A stretch of DNA of 64,000 nt from Planococcus citri (GCF_950023065.1 NC_088677.1:90111469-90175468); one strand, 5' to 3'; counted from the stretch's first letter, positions 38,395-48,229 are shown. Notes: generated by a model not told the origin, from the letters alone. Numbers and translations are program-made.

Positions 38395-39790
38395 GATAAT
38401 GAAGACTCATTCCGTATTTATTTATTTATTTATTTGTTTGTTTGTTTATTTTTTTGGAGGGGGGAGGTCTTCAATCCACACCAGACGGCGGAGAGAGTGA
38501 TTTCCTCTAAAATTGAATTTGCAGCAAAACTTTGAAAATTCAGTTCATTTATTTTGTCTTATAATGAACAGACAACTCACAGAAATTCAATCATCATCAT
38601 CATTGAATTTTGACCTGGTGAGCTGTTCAGCCCATCAGGGAAAATGTAGAAGAATTGCTCGTCGATGTATCATCAAGTCTTTTCTTCGGTCTTCCTCTGC
38701 TCCTCCTGCCAGTTGGAGTGTATTCTTCGACTTTTAGAGGGGACCGTTCATCAGGCATTCTGTCAACGTGTTTTCGCCATTTCTTTCTGTAATCTTTCAC
38801 TCGTCCAATGATTGGCTTTGCTCCTAGCTCCTTCAGGATGTCTTCGTTCCTTTTCCTATCTCGTCTAGTCCTCTTCTTTGCCTTCCTCTGGAGCATATAC
38901 GCCAATCACTGAAATATCTTGGTTCCCAAATTTCAGATTTATCTCGATTTGTCTTTCACTCCATATTCTATATGCCTGGATGTTGTCTTTGAGTCTGTTC
39001 CGGGTATAAATCATAATCCCTGCTCTGGCAGGTTCAGCTTTTCTTTTCCTACTCCAGCATATACTTGAGTGAATTCTCCTCGTTCATCGGTGCCACTGCC
39101 CTTTTTTTGGTTTCCGTGATAACAGCTATGTCAATGTTTCTCTGCATCAAGATGTATTCCAGCTCCTCTTCTTTTCCATTTAATCCTTGCACATTCCAGG
39201 TATCGATCTTCAGCCTGTTTTGTTTCTTCCATAGCGTGGGCTTTTTTGCCTGCTGCCCAACAGGGTTCTCTGATTTTCCAGCCAGTTTCTTCTTATTTTT
39301 GTTTTCTCTCGAGAAATTGTTTTTTTCACTTCTATGGGTTTCAAGCCCAAGGAAGTATAGCTTGATGAAGGGGCTGCCCTCTGCGCCGTCAAGCCAACTT
39401 TCCCAAAGTTTGGTTATAGTGCCAAATTCTCGCTTTTGTACAGGATTCGTGTCTAGCACTAGCAGTATTTATGACTCTCGAGTATCGGGGTTTGCAAGCT
39501 TCGCTGCTCTTCCTGTTGCTGCTTCAGGAATATTTTCCGATTGTTTCCTCCTCTCCCCTACTTCCTGAGATGGCTTGATATTGTAGCTCATTCAGGTTGC
39601 AGATTTGACACAGGGCACACGCCAAGGTGTTAGGTTTGGTCTTAGCCTCATCCTCAGCTTTCAGCCTGCCGAAGATGAGTTACCAGCCTCTGCGACGTGG
39701 ACGCTCCAAACCTCTCTTAAGGTTTGTCTTCTCTACTCCTGGGACTGGCAGTTGTAGCGTAGATTGTACTTACCACAAGTTGGCCCAAGA
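38395..39790 (-). mobile_element. internally deleted LINE (endonuclease/reverse-transcriptase type)
   Basis: Read leftward, 39459-38900 encodes the start of an APE-type endonuclease domain (LKIDTWNVQGLNGKEEELEY, then IDIAVITETKK and later ISVIGVYAPEE). This then runs without a reverse transcriptase into the usual C-terminal tail of such ORFs (KWRKHVDRMPDERSP, PTGRRSRGRPKKR; 38905-38627). The central RT part is missing by deletion. The 3' side ends in an AAATAAATAAAT-type tail (38412-38455 on the plus strand). It is a non-autonomous relic. Confidence 0.82.
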
Positions 39791-40196
39791 GGCCAGAAAT
39801 TCAACCTAATCAAAATATTACAGGGGAGAAGTTGAAATCAGTTTTGAATTATTGTAAAATACTGCGAATAATTATTGCCACTGATGACGAGTTGAGAAAA
39901 TACCGTATTTTTGGAACACGCTGTAGCCTTCGCTGCACTCGTACGTCCATTCGTACGCATATTTGTATGTTTGCATAACCTTGTTCTGTGTAGAAAATCC
40001 GAATCGAGGGTTGAAAAATACGAAAGCGGGTGCGAAAAGCGATTAAAATAATTACACCAATATTGTCAACAAATAAACACAAGCAGAAGCGATATTTACC
40101 GACAATTAATCAACGTCAATATTGACTCAACGATACACACCAGATACGAAACATGATCTAGATCGGTGGACATAACCTACAGTTCCTGCCACTGTT

Positions 40197-40469
40197 AGTA
40201 GTAGGTGGGTCACTTTGGGGGTCCTAGACTTTCCGGCGCCGACCCAAAGTGTCCCGTCTACTTTTTTTTTTCAAATTTTTTTGCATTTTTATTTTTAATA
40301 TTTTTTTCCTGTGTGTTGACGATGTGTATTTGAACCTAACCTAACTGAGGTCTGTTGACTATATGTATTTAAACCTAACCTAACCAAGGTGTATTGACGA
40401 TGTGTATTTGAACCTAATCACCTTTATTTATAAGATGAAAATGTGGTGGGGAAAAATTCCAATCTTGAA
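40197..40469. repeat. left terminal inverted repeat of the Polinton
   Basis: About 273 bp, pairing with 55309-55581. The outer 110 or so bases are almost identical to the other end. Farther in there are small differences, and CCTAACCTAAC (TTAGG-type) motifs occur two or three times. It fades at about AAATTCCAATCTTGAA. Confidence 0.93.
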
Positions 40470-40519
40470 CAGCTTTATGCTAAAAATATTCTTAAAAAGT
40501 TGTTTTAGGTATCCCTATT

Positions 40520-40890
40520 TTCGCATATACTGAACGAACCGTACGTCCTATCAAAAATCTGGTGAAAGTGATCTGAAAGAGAATTAAATTCTCTACAATT
40601 TCATTCGCGCGAAATTTTCCTAGGGCGCTTAGTTTTGAAACTACAGCACTTCAAAAGTTGAAGTAGAAAAAAATTACTTGAAAAAATGGTTCATTCATGT
40701 AGTTTTTCGCATTTACCGGACGAACCGTACGTCCTAGTGAAAATCTGATGAGAGTGATCTGAAAGAGAATTAAATTCTCTACAATTTCATGCGCGTGAAA
40801 TTTTCATAGGCTGCTTAGTTTTGAAACTGCAGCTCTTTAAACATTGGAGTAATATAAAGAATTGCTTGGTTTTAGTGAAAATATGGGCAA
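40520..40890. repeat. tandem duplication of about 187 bp inside the left end
   Basis: GAACGAACCGTACGTCCTAT (40533) recurs as GGACGAACCGTACGTCCTAG (about 40719). Each copy is followed by GTGATCTGAAAGAGAATTAA, TCTACAATTTCAT and TTAGTTTTGAAACT. The unit lies just inside the TIR, outside any gene. Confidence 0.85.
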
Positions 40891-41170
40891 AATGATTCTT
40901 TTTTCAAACAGAGGGTGTAATTGAGGGCATTTTGAGGGTTTTGTAAAAGCTCTCCAAAAGCTCCAAAAGTTGCAAGTGGGGATATTTTTGGAATCAGCAT
41001 GACCTCAGCTTTCTAGGTACACCAAAATAACTTTTCAGTAACGGAAACCGAAACATAACTTTATTTCGTTATTTTAGCGTTATGGTTATTTGCCTACACT
41101 CATGCTGACTGCTCAGCAACTTGATTCAAAGCCTTCAAAGGTTCAGAATGTTAAAAGTAATGAAATGTAC

Positions 41171-41298
41171 TTATATTTATAGTTTTTTAGAGACTGCACT
41201 GACACAAATACTGCATTCTGATTGGTTGGTAGGCTAATTCAAACTGACCAATCAGAGAGCAGTATTGGCCGGAAGGTATCCTTAAAAAACTATAAATA
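41171..41298. promoter_or_regulatory. bidirectional promoter module P1 of the Polinton
   Basis: The module is an imperfect palindrome. A TATA box points left (TATTTATAG at 41173) and one points right (TATAAATAC at 41291). Between them lie ATTGG and CCAAT boxes in mirrored order, each next to AATACTGC-like sequence. The arms match base by base over about 45 positions. Promoter function is inference from the TATA and CCAAT arrangement. Confidence 0.6.
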
Positions 41299-41361
41299 CT
41301 GGTGTAGTATGACAGACTTCTCATTATGCAGAACAGCAGAGCTCTGGTACACAGCTAGTCT

Positions 41362-41724
41362 ATGAGTGTATGTATACCCTGCATTGTTGAATGGTATACT
41401 TTACTACTCTTAGATAAAGTATGTAGCCATGTCTATATAAGGTGGAAAGCAGCTCTGCTTTTCAAATCAAGACCAGATGGGTTGAAATTTAATTATTTCA
41501 TCCTGTTCTCGAATGAATCGAGGTCTGGCCCTCTACTGGAGGTATGTAGATTGAAATCTACCATTTTTGGTAAAAGACCAGGGTTATGTAATATGTATTT
41601 ACTGTACTTTACCCTGGCCTTCCTTGTGGTGGTTAATGATGATCATAAACCATCTCTGGAAGTATGTAGAGTTTCTCTACCATTTTTTGGGAGGTGTGTG
41701 GAGTACATGAAGAGAAAAACATAA
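41362..41724 (+). CDS. small Polinton ORF downstream of P1
   Basis: 120 residues from an ATG 71 bases after the rightward TATA box of P1. The frame has two related segments (LLEVCRLKSTIFGKR and SLEVCRVSLPFFGRC), so it arose in part by internal duplication. It matches no family I know. Its last codons overlap sequence that is repeated next to P2 (GGGAGGTGTGTGGAGTA). It may be an early protein or a chance frame on a noncoding transcript. Confidence 0.35.
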   Translation: MSVCIPCIVEWYTLLLLDKVCSHVYIRWKAALLFKSRPDGLKFNYFILFSNESRSGPLLEVCRLKSTIFGKRPGLCNMYLLYFTLAFLVVVNDDHKPSLEVCRVSLPFFGRCVEYMKRKT

Positions 41725-41942
41725 GATGCAGAAACGATCTGTGAGGGAGAAAAGTTTACTACACAAAACATGTTGGTAAATTTTATTCTGCACGGATCAT
41801 TTCTGCATGTACTGTTTTTCTCTTCAGTGTACACATGAAGATGCAGAAATAATTTGTGAAGAAAATAATTTACTACACAAAACATGTTGGCAAATTTTTC
41901 TTCTTCACAGATCATTTCTGCATCTACTGCTTTTCTTTTCAT
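41643..41942 (-). CDS. possible leftward small ORF transcribed from P2
   Basis: 99 residues from an ATG (41942) about 75 bases beyond the leftward TATA box of P2. It is the only sizeable frame on the minus strand of the element. It spans two hairpin repeats, so its residues repeat too (EMICEEEKFANMFCVVN, then FTNMFCVVN). The equivalent position beside P3 lacks the ATG. Coding status is doubtful. Confidence 0.25.
   Translation of the reverse strand: MKRKAVDAEMICEEEKFANMFCVVNYFLHKLFLHLHVYTEEKNSTCRNDPCRIKFTNMFCVVNFSPSQIVSASYVFLFMYSTHLPKNGRETLHTSRDGL
41725..41924. repeat. two imperfect hairpins (H1, H2)
   Basis: H1 (41725-41808) and H2 (41840-41924) each start GATGCAGAAA and end TTTCTGCAT. The arms of about 35 bases pair imperfectly and the loop contains ACACAAAACATGTTGG. 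They lie between promoter modules P1 and P2. Confidence 0.75.
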
Positions 41943-42014
41943 CTTACATGTGATTTATGCACATGTCAGAGTGACAACTGAAGAGCAAATGATTAACTTG
42001 AGTAATGTAACCAG

Positions 42015-42293
42015 TATTTATAGTTTTTTCTCAAATCTATTTGAGCTATTTGCTTTGTGATTGGCTGAATTTCAACCAATCACAATACAGCAAAATCTTT
42101 AATGATTTATGCAGCTGTGTGTGCAGATAAACTTCTGTTTGAAGTGTGCAAGGGAAAAATAACTCTTAGTGATTCAAACAGAAGAGAATGCCAGTGCAAC
42201 TGTGCTGTGCTGTGATTGGTTGATTAGATTTTTCCAATCAGCCAATCAGAGAGCAGATAGCCCAGAAAGGTCTGAGAAAAAACTATAAATAGA
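42015..42293. promoter_or_regulatory. bidirectional promoter module P2 of the Polinton
   Basis: A leftward TATA (TATTTATAG, 42015) and a rightward TATA (TATAAATAG, 42284) stand at the ends of a second palindrome. Each side has TCTGATTGGCTG-like CCAAT sequence and a CTATYTGCT-like word at matching distances. The middle differs from P1 and is longer. Confidence 0.6.
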
Positions 42294-42367
42294 GTTGTGG
42301 TGAGCCAGAAAAGTTGATGTGCTCTAGAATCTCTTCCTGCCAACATCTCTTACTGACTGGTAATACA

Positions 42368-42595
42368 ATGGCTACTACTTCAAATGCAGAATTCAATGTG
42401 GCTCTTGGAGCTTATTTTTTTTGGGAGGTGTGTGGAGTATTTATGTACACATTTATGAAGAGACAGAAGTGCAGAAACGATCTGAGAAGGAGAAAAAGTT
42501 ACTACACAGAACATGTTGGTAAATTTTTTTCTTCACAGATCATTTCTGCATGTACTGTTTTTCTCTTCAGTATGCACATGAAGATGCAGAAATGA
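42368..42595 (+). pseudogene. partial duplicate of the polymerase gene 5' end
   Basis: The leader and first codons after P2 (TGCCAACATCTCTTACTGACTGGTAAT up to the ATG, then about 15 codons) are a diverged copy of the leader and start of the polymerase gene after P3. The frame then leaves the polymerase sequence and runs 75 residues through hairpins H3 and H4. It shows that P2 was duplicated together with the head of the gene. The alignment also marks the ATG at 43326 as the likely polymerase start. Confidence 0.6.
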
Positions 42596-42668
42596 TTTGT
42601 GAAGGAGAAAAACTTACTACACAAAACATGTTCGCAAATTTGTCTTCTTCACAGATCGTTTCTGCATC
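42470..42668. repeat. two imperfect hairpins (H3, H4), duplicates of H1 and H2
   Basis: H3 (42470-42551) and H4 (42583-42668) repeat the arms GCAGAAACGATCTG / CAGATCATTTCTGC and the loop ACATGTT of H1 and H2. The whole block 42450-42740 aligns with 41705-42000, so it was copied with the adjoining promoter module. Confidence 0.75.
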
Positions 42669-42757
42669 TACAGTTTTGCACTCTTATGTGTGTCTATATG
42701 TGGACATGTCAGAGTGACAGCTGAAAAGCAAATGATCAACTGAAGCAATATAACCAG

Positions 42758-43250
42758 TATTTATGGTTTTTTCTCAAATCTATTTGAGCTATCTGCTTTC
42801 TGATTGGCTGAAATTCAACCAATCACAATACAGTAAAATCTTTAATGATTTATGCAGCTGTGTGTGTGTGTGCAGATTGAAATTCAGTTTTTCATAATGC
42901 AGTTCAATCTTAGTATACTGAAGCAATGTATGTGTGTGTGCAGATAAACTTCTTATCGAATAGTGTAAGGGTAAAACAACTCTTAATAATTCTTTGAAGG
43001 GAATGCAACTATATCTATGCTGTGCTATGTAGATGATTTACTGAAGCAAATGGTATATGTGTGCAGATAAACTTTCTTATTGAAATGTGTAAGGGTAAAA
43101 CAACTCTTACCAATTCTTTGAAGGGAATGCACCTATAACTATGCTATGCTGTGCTTGGTTAATTGGAAAATCTAACCAACCAATCAGAAAGCAGATAGCT
43201 TAGGAAGGGACTGGAGGGGGGAGGGGAGGGTACAAAAAATCCTTATATAG
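42758..43250. promoter_or_regulatory. bidirectional promoter module P3, drives polymerase
   Basis: The left side copies P2 (TATTTATGG with CTCAAATCTATTTGAGC); the right side has AACCAACCAATCAGAAAGCAG and a TTATATAGAG box at about 43242, 84 bases before the polymerase ATG. The left TATA is altered (ATGG), so leftward activity may be lost. The middle holds short repeats (GTGTAAGGGTAAAACAACTC twice). Confidence 0.6.
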
Positions 43251-43325
43251 AGGTGAAGTAGGACAGAGAGCTCAGTGTGCTCCAGGATGTCTTACTGTCA
43301 ACATCTCTTAATGACTGGTAATAAT

Positions 43326-46300
43326 ATGCCTACTTTCAATTCAAATATGAATGCAGATCTTGAAGCTTTCACTACTGTGGTTAGTCCTTTTCAGGGCTAC
43401 ACAGTACAACAACTACGTAATGAAGCGAAGAAGAGCACACTTCGTTTTCATTACAAGATGAAAAAGCATGAGCTACTTGATTTATTAAATAGCCATGTAT
43501 TAGGGAATATTTTCCCTTTTCACAGCACTTTATTTGATTCAAATAGTGCTTGTGTACCAGCTGCTGAAGCTGCAGCTCCCATTCAACCACCTAGTATTGA
43601 CTATAATCAATACAAAGTGGTTGAATTGAGGGCTTTGGCAAAGCAGAAGGGAATCAAGAACTATTTCAATATGAATAAGGTGCAGTTGGTGTTGGCTTTA
43701 GATAGTAGTGTAGGTATAGTTAATGATAATTTTAATTTAAGGGAAATTTTCCCATTTAGCACTACTTTATTTAATAAGTCTGTACCAAGGAATGGTTGGC
43801 AACAACCAGGACTTGGTCCTTACTTAGCTAGCTTAGATACTTTAAATTTAGTTAGTGATAAAGTAGAGCCAAGAAATAGTTTAAAACGTAAAAGAATGTC
43901 TTCTAGTACTAAAATTGAAAAAACAGAAAATCTGCTTTTCAAGTTAGTTGACCATAGTGATATGGAAGATGAAGATGATATCTGCACGAGTACCAGTAAT
44001 AAGCAAATCTGTTTGGATAATAATAACCCTTCTGTTTCACTACTACCACCATCTGCAGATAAACTCCAAGACCTGGTTACAGCAATGGAAGTAGATGAAG
44101 AAGAAGACCCAGTAGTATTACAGGTGGTGATGGAGGTTGAGGTAGGGGTACCAGAGAAAGATACTCTACAACAAGTTCTTGAAGATATGGAGTTGGGTGA
44201 TGACTCAATTCCTGAACCTCATCGAGAATTGCTTAAAGAGTTATTCCCTGAGAATCTTTTACCCCACCTTATCGAAGAACAACCGAAAGAACCTATAAAT
44301 GTATTGGATATATTTTTTGGGTCAAATAATGATCCAACTCCAGTTCTGGAACCACATACCAGAGTTGTGGTTCCTTCAGCTGATGCAGAAGAAGAAGTAG
44401 AAAGAGTATACATTGGAGGAGGAGGTGGTAATGTTTCCAGCACTATTGCTTCTACATCCAAAGCAAATGCTCCAGCAACTGAAATTTCTGTTGATGCTAC
44501 TGTTGATGAGACTGATGGTGAGAGTGATGAAGACCTACTACCAGGTACTGAAGCTTTACAATACATCAATGTTACTCTTGTAGATGCTTTGACAAGAGCA
44601 AAGTTTGGTTTAACAGATCATTCCTATAGAATCACATTGAGAAAAAATATTGAAAAGCTACCCAGAGTAGATCTCATTACAAAAGCCCTGAATGAAATGA
44701 TGGAATATTCCAAGAAGAAATCAGGTTTCTTATCTGGTGATTTTATCGACCTTCAAGTTACAAACCCTACTCTGAATGAACCTATTAGAACAGGTCTTCA
44801 AACAGAAGACCATGTTGAATCATTGAAGGAGAAGTTGGAACAAATTTTGACTTCGGATGAAACTGTGGATCTTTTTGCATGCAAGTTCCACATTCAAACA
44901 ATCAAAATTCCAAGGGGTGAAGGTCGAACAAAGATCTTGAATTTGGCTAAGAACAAACATACCAAGACTAGTATCAATCAAATTAGAAATGATGACAATT
45001 TATGTGGTTTACGAGCTGTTATTGTTGGCATGACTCATCATACTGACAAAATTTTGGATGAAACTTTGAATGATTCTCAAATTAAGGATACACGAAAAGG
45101 TAAGCCAATTCAAAACAGACTAACCAATAAGTTGCACAATCAATTGGTTGATAGGTATGCTGGTGATGGTTTCACATGTGAAAATGGTTTAAGCATAGCC
45201 AACATGAAATTCATTGAAGAATTTCTCAATATTCAAATTGTGGTCATCGAAGCCATAGTTAATAACCCTAGAATTTATAGTGGTGTTGATAAAGAAATGA
45301 AAATCTATTTGTATAAAGATGGTAATCATTTTGATACAATAAATTCAATGAAAGGGTTTTATGGCAGTGTATACTTCTGTGACATTTGCTGTTCAGGGTA
45401 TCAGAATCCAGATGAACACAATAACTGTATAGGGGTCAAAACTTGTAAACTCTGCAATGAACCTGTACACAGTGATGTGAAACGTGTTCTTTGTACAGAT
45501 TGCAACAGATATTGTGTCAACATGGACTGCTTGAAAAAACACAAAGAGACTGTCTGCAAAGAAAAAGTCAAGTGTATTGGTTGTAGCAATGTTATTAACC
45601 GTTTGGATGTTGACCATAAGTGTGGTTATTCCAATTGTAAAAATTGTGAACAATATGTTGATATGGCTACACATAAATGCTATATAAAGGAACTTCCTGC
45701 AAAGGGTGGTAGATGTGCATACAAGTGTAAGAATTGTGGCCCCAGTTGGTGTAAATGGGAGAATAAACAGTGCTCTTACACTGAAAAATATATATTTTTC
45801 GATTATGAGTGTCAACAAGAAACAGGTGAGCATGTACCCAACTTGATCATTGCACGTGATTTTGACAATAACATACATTGGTTTGAATCAAATGATCAGT
45901 TTTGTGCATGGCTCATTGATGAACAGCACAAGAATTATACTGCAATTGCACACTATGCCCGAGGTTATGATAGTTATTTCATTTTGCAATATTGCATAAA
46001 GAACACAATTGTACCAAAGACGATTTTTTCAGGCAGTAAATTGATGTCATTGGAGATTGGCCCTCTCAATTTGCGAATCATTGACAGCCATAACTTTATT
46101 GCATCACCACTAGCAGAATTTCCAAAAACCTTTGGATTGACTGAGTTGAAGAAAGGTTACTTTCCCCATCTCTTCAATACAAAAGAAAATGAAAATTACG
46201 TGGGAGACATTCCAGCTGCACATTATTACTGTCCTGACCAAATGAAAGCAGAAGCACGCAAAGATTTCCTCAACTGGCACAAACAAAAGGCTGAAGAACA

Positions 46301-48197
46301 TTACCAGTTTGATATGAAAAGTGAACTGTTTCAGTATTGTAGTTCAGATGTTGATATTCTGCGCCGTGGATGCTTGAAATTCAGGGAGGACTTTTTGGAA
46401 AGTGGAAATATAGATCCATTCTGTTACACCACCATTGCCAGTGATTGTATGGCCTTGTATAGAAGTAAATACTTGAAGCCGGATACAATTGCTGTGAATA
46501 ATAAGGAGTTCCATGATCAGTTTTCCAAGGTTTCAGTATCTTGGTTAAACTCATTCAATAACTCTAATATTGTTCATGCTGGTAATGGAGGTGAAAAAAG
46601 GATTTGTGGAGCTAAAGTTGATGGTTTTGATTCTGCATCCAACACAGTTTACCAATTCCATGGTTGTTTCTGGCATGGTTGTCCTGATTGCTTCGATGAA
46701 GAAACCACTAACAGGGTGAATCACAAATGCATGGGAGATTTATACCAGAAAACTGTGGAGAGAACAGAACAGCTTCAAAGAGCTGGGTATACAGTAGTTG
46801 AGATGTGGGAATGCCAGTGGAAAAGGACTCGTGAATACTCTAAGAACCGTTACCTGATCAACAACAAAGTAATAGAGCCACTGAATCCTCGTGATGCATT
46901 CTTTGGTGGGCGTACTGAAGTCTTCAAATTGAAGAAGACAGCTGATGGTATTGATGGTAAAATCAAGTATATAGATGTTTGCTCACTATACCCAACTGTA
47001 ATGTATTATGATCCATATCCGGTTGGACATCCAACAAAGATTTTGAATCCACCCTGTTACAATCCAAATTGGTTTGGATTTGTTAAATGCAAAGTTCTAC
47101 CACCTCGTGATCTCTACATCCCTGTTCTTCCATGTCGTGTACAGATGAGCAAGAGTGAAAAATTATTGTTCACTATATGCGTGAAATGTGCCATTGATAA
47201 TCAGCCCAAGTGTACCCACACAGATGCAGAACGTGAATTCATAGGTACTTGGTCCACTCGAGAAATGAACAAAGCTATTGAGATGGGATATGAAGTGCTG
47301 GAAACATATGAAGTGTGGCATTTTGACCAATCCACTGATTTGTGGAAAGACTACATTACCTATTTCTTGAAAGTGAAATTGGAATCTAGTGAGCACTCAT
47401 ATCCAACCAAAGAAGCTTATGTCGCTGCTGTGAAACGTGATCAAGGTATTGATTTGGATATTGACAAAATTGCCTATAATCCAGGAAGAAGGGCTGTTGC
47501 TAAATTATGCCTCAATTCACTTTGGGGTAAATTTGGACAGCGAACCAACATGGGTAATACTGAATACATAACAGATCCGTGTCGTTTCTATGAAATTCTC
47601 CTGGATGATAAGCTAACAAATATTCACGTGTTTCCATTATCTGAGGAAATGGTTCAAGTGAATTACAAATTGAAGGATCAATATGTTGATAACAATCACA
47701 AGACCAATATTTATGTTGCTGCTTTCACAACAGCAAATGCCAGGCTTAGACTTTATGATCAGTTGTCAAAATTAAATGAAGCAGTTCTTTATTGCGACAC
47801 TGATTCAATTATATATGTAGATGATGGAACCAACACTGTCAGAACTGGTGACTTGTTGGGTGAGTGGACTGATGAGCTGAAAGGAGGTTACATTACCAAG
47901 TTCATAGCCTCAGGTCCTAAATCTTACTACTTTAAGACAAACACTGGTAAGGAATGTCTCAAGGTGAAAGGTTTCACTCTACACTATGCCAATGCAAAGA
48001 AAATCACTGGATCGGTCATGGAACTCATGATTGATAAGGAATTTCCCAACGTGATCACTGTTGATAAGAATATTGTACGTGATGTGAAAACTAAGCAATT
48101 GGTCAACACTGAACAGACAAAGAAGTTTGGATTCAACTTTGATAAACGTGTGATTTGTGATAATTTTGATTCAGTTCCTTATGGTTACATTGCTTAG
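43326..48197 (+). CDS. protein-primed family B DNA polymerase (pPolB)
   Basis: 1623 residues. Two SAP-like helical repeats with a shared IFPF-TLF motif lie at about 20-150, followed by an acidic low-complexity part (about 200-410). A segment at about 555-670 has NDDNLCGLRAV and NHFDTI, resembling an OTU-type cysteine protease fold. A Cys-rich zinc region covers about 685-818. The exonuclease motifs are FDYEC (about 825), HYARGYDSYF (876) and YCSSDVDIL (1004). Polymerase motifs are DVCSLYP (1217), KLCLNSLWGKFG (1393) and CDTDS (1491). The enzyme should copy the element from protein-primed ends. The start at 43326 is chosen because the frame upstream opens with GTG at the expected transcription start, and the duplicate after P2 keeps this ATG; ATGs at 43287 and 43311 remain possible. 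The next gene starts 32 bases later. Confidence 0.95.
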   Translation: MPTFNSNMNADLEAFTTVVSPFQGYTVQQLRNEAKKSTLRFHYKMKKHELLDLLNSHVLGNIFPFHSTLFDSNSACVPAAEAAAPIQPPSIDYNQYKVVELRALAKQKGIKNYFNMNKVQLVLALDSSVGIVNDNFNLREIFPFSTTLFNKSVPRNGWQQPGLGPYLASLDTLNLVSDKVEPRNSLKRKRMSSSTKIEKTENLLFKLVDHSDMEDEDDICTSTSNKQICLDNNNPSVSLLPPSADKLQDLVTAMEVDEEEDPVVLQVVMEVEVGVPEKDTLQQVLEDMELGDDSIPEPHRELLKELFPENLLPHLIEEQPKEPINVLDIFFGSNNDPTPVLEPHTRVVVPSADAEEEVERVYIGGGGGNVSSTIASTSKANAPATEISVDATVDETDGESDEDLLPGTEALQYINVTLVDALTRAKFGLTDHSYRITLRKNIEKLPRVDLITKALNEMMEYSKKKSGFLSGDFIDLQVTNPTLNEPIRTGLQTEDHVESLKEKLEQILTSDETVDLFACKFHIQTIKIPRGEGRTKILNLAKNKHTKTSINQIRNDDNLCGLRAVIVGMTHHTDKILDETLNDSQIKDTRKGKPIQNRLTNKLHNQLVDRYAGDGFTCENGLSIANMKFIEEFLNIQIVVIEAIVNNPRIYSGVDKEMKIYLYKDGNHFDTINSMKGFYGSVYFCDICCSGYQNPDEHNNCIGVKTCKLCNEPVHSDVKRVLCTDCNRYCVNMDCLKKHKETVCKEKVKCIGCSNVINRLDVDHKCGYSNCKNCEQYVDMATHKCYIKELPAKGGRCAYKCKNCGPSWCKWENKQCSYTEKYIFFDYECQQETGEHVPNLIIARDFDNNIHWFESNDQFCAWLIDEQHKNYTAIAHYARGYDSYFILQYCIKNTIVPKTIFSGSKLMSLEIGPLNLRIIDSHNFIASPLAEFPKTFGLTELKKGYFPHLFNTKENENYVGDIPAAHYYCPDQMKAEARKDFLNWHKQKAEEHYQFDMKSELFQYCSSDVDILRRGCLKFREDFLESGNIDPFCYTTIASDCMALYRSKYLKPDTIAVNNKEFHDQFSKVSVSWLNSFNNSNIVHAGNGGEKRICGAKVDGFDSASNTVYQFHGCFWHGCPDCFDEETTNRVNHKCMGDLYQKTVERTEQLQRAGYTVVEMWECQWKRTREYSKNRYLINNKVIEPLNPRDAFFGGRTEVFKLKKTADGIDGKIKYIDVCSLYPTVMYYDPYPVGHPTKILNPPCYNPNWFGFVKCKVLPPRDLYIPVLPCRVQMSKSEKLLFTICVKCAIDNQPKCTHTDAEREFIGTWSTREMNKAIEMGYEVLETYEVWHFDQSTDLWKDYITYFLKVKLESSEHSYPTKEAYVAAVKRDQGIDLDIDKIAYNPGRRAVAKLCLNSLWGKFGQRTNMGNTEYITDPCRFYEILLDDKLTNIHVFPLSEEMVQVNYKLKDQYVDNNHKTNIYVAAFTTANARLRLYDQLSKLNEAVLYCDTDSIIYVDDGTNTVRTGDLLGEWTDELKGGYITKFIASGPKSYYFKTNTGKECLKVKGFTLHYANAKKITGSVMELMIDKEFPNVITVDKNIVRDVKTKQLVNTEQTKKFGFNFDKRVICDNFDSVPYGYIA

Positions 48198-48229
48198 TGA
48201 AATGTTGAAGAATTATATTACAGCTGGCA

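Noticed and set aside
43275..43325. Longer polymerase start at a GTG
   Set aside because: It is not an ATG and lies about 30 bases from the TATA-like box, at the expected transcription start.
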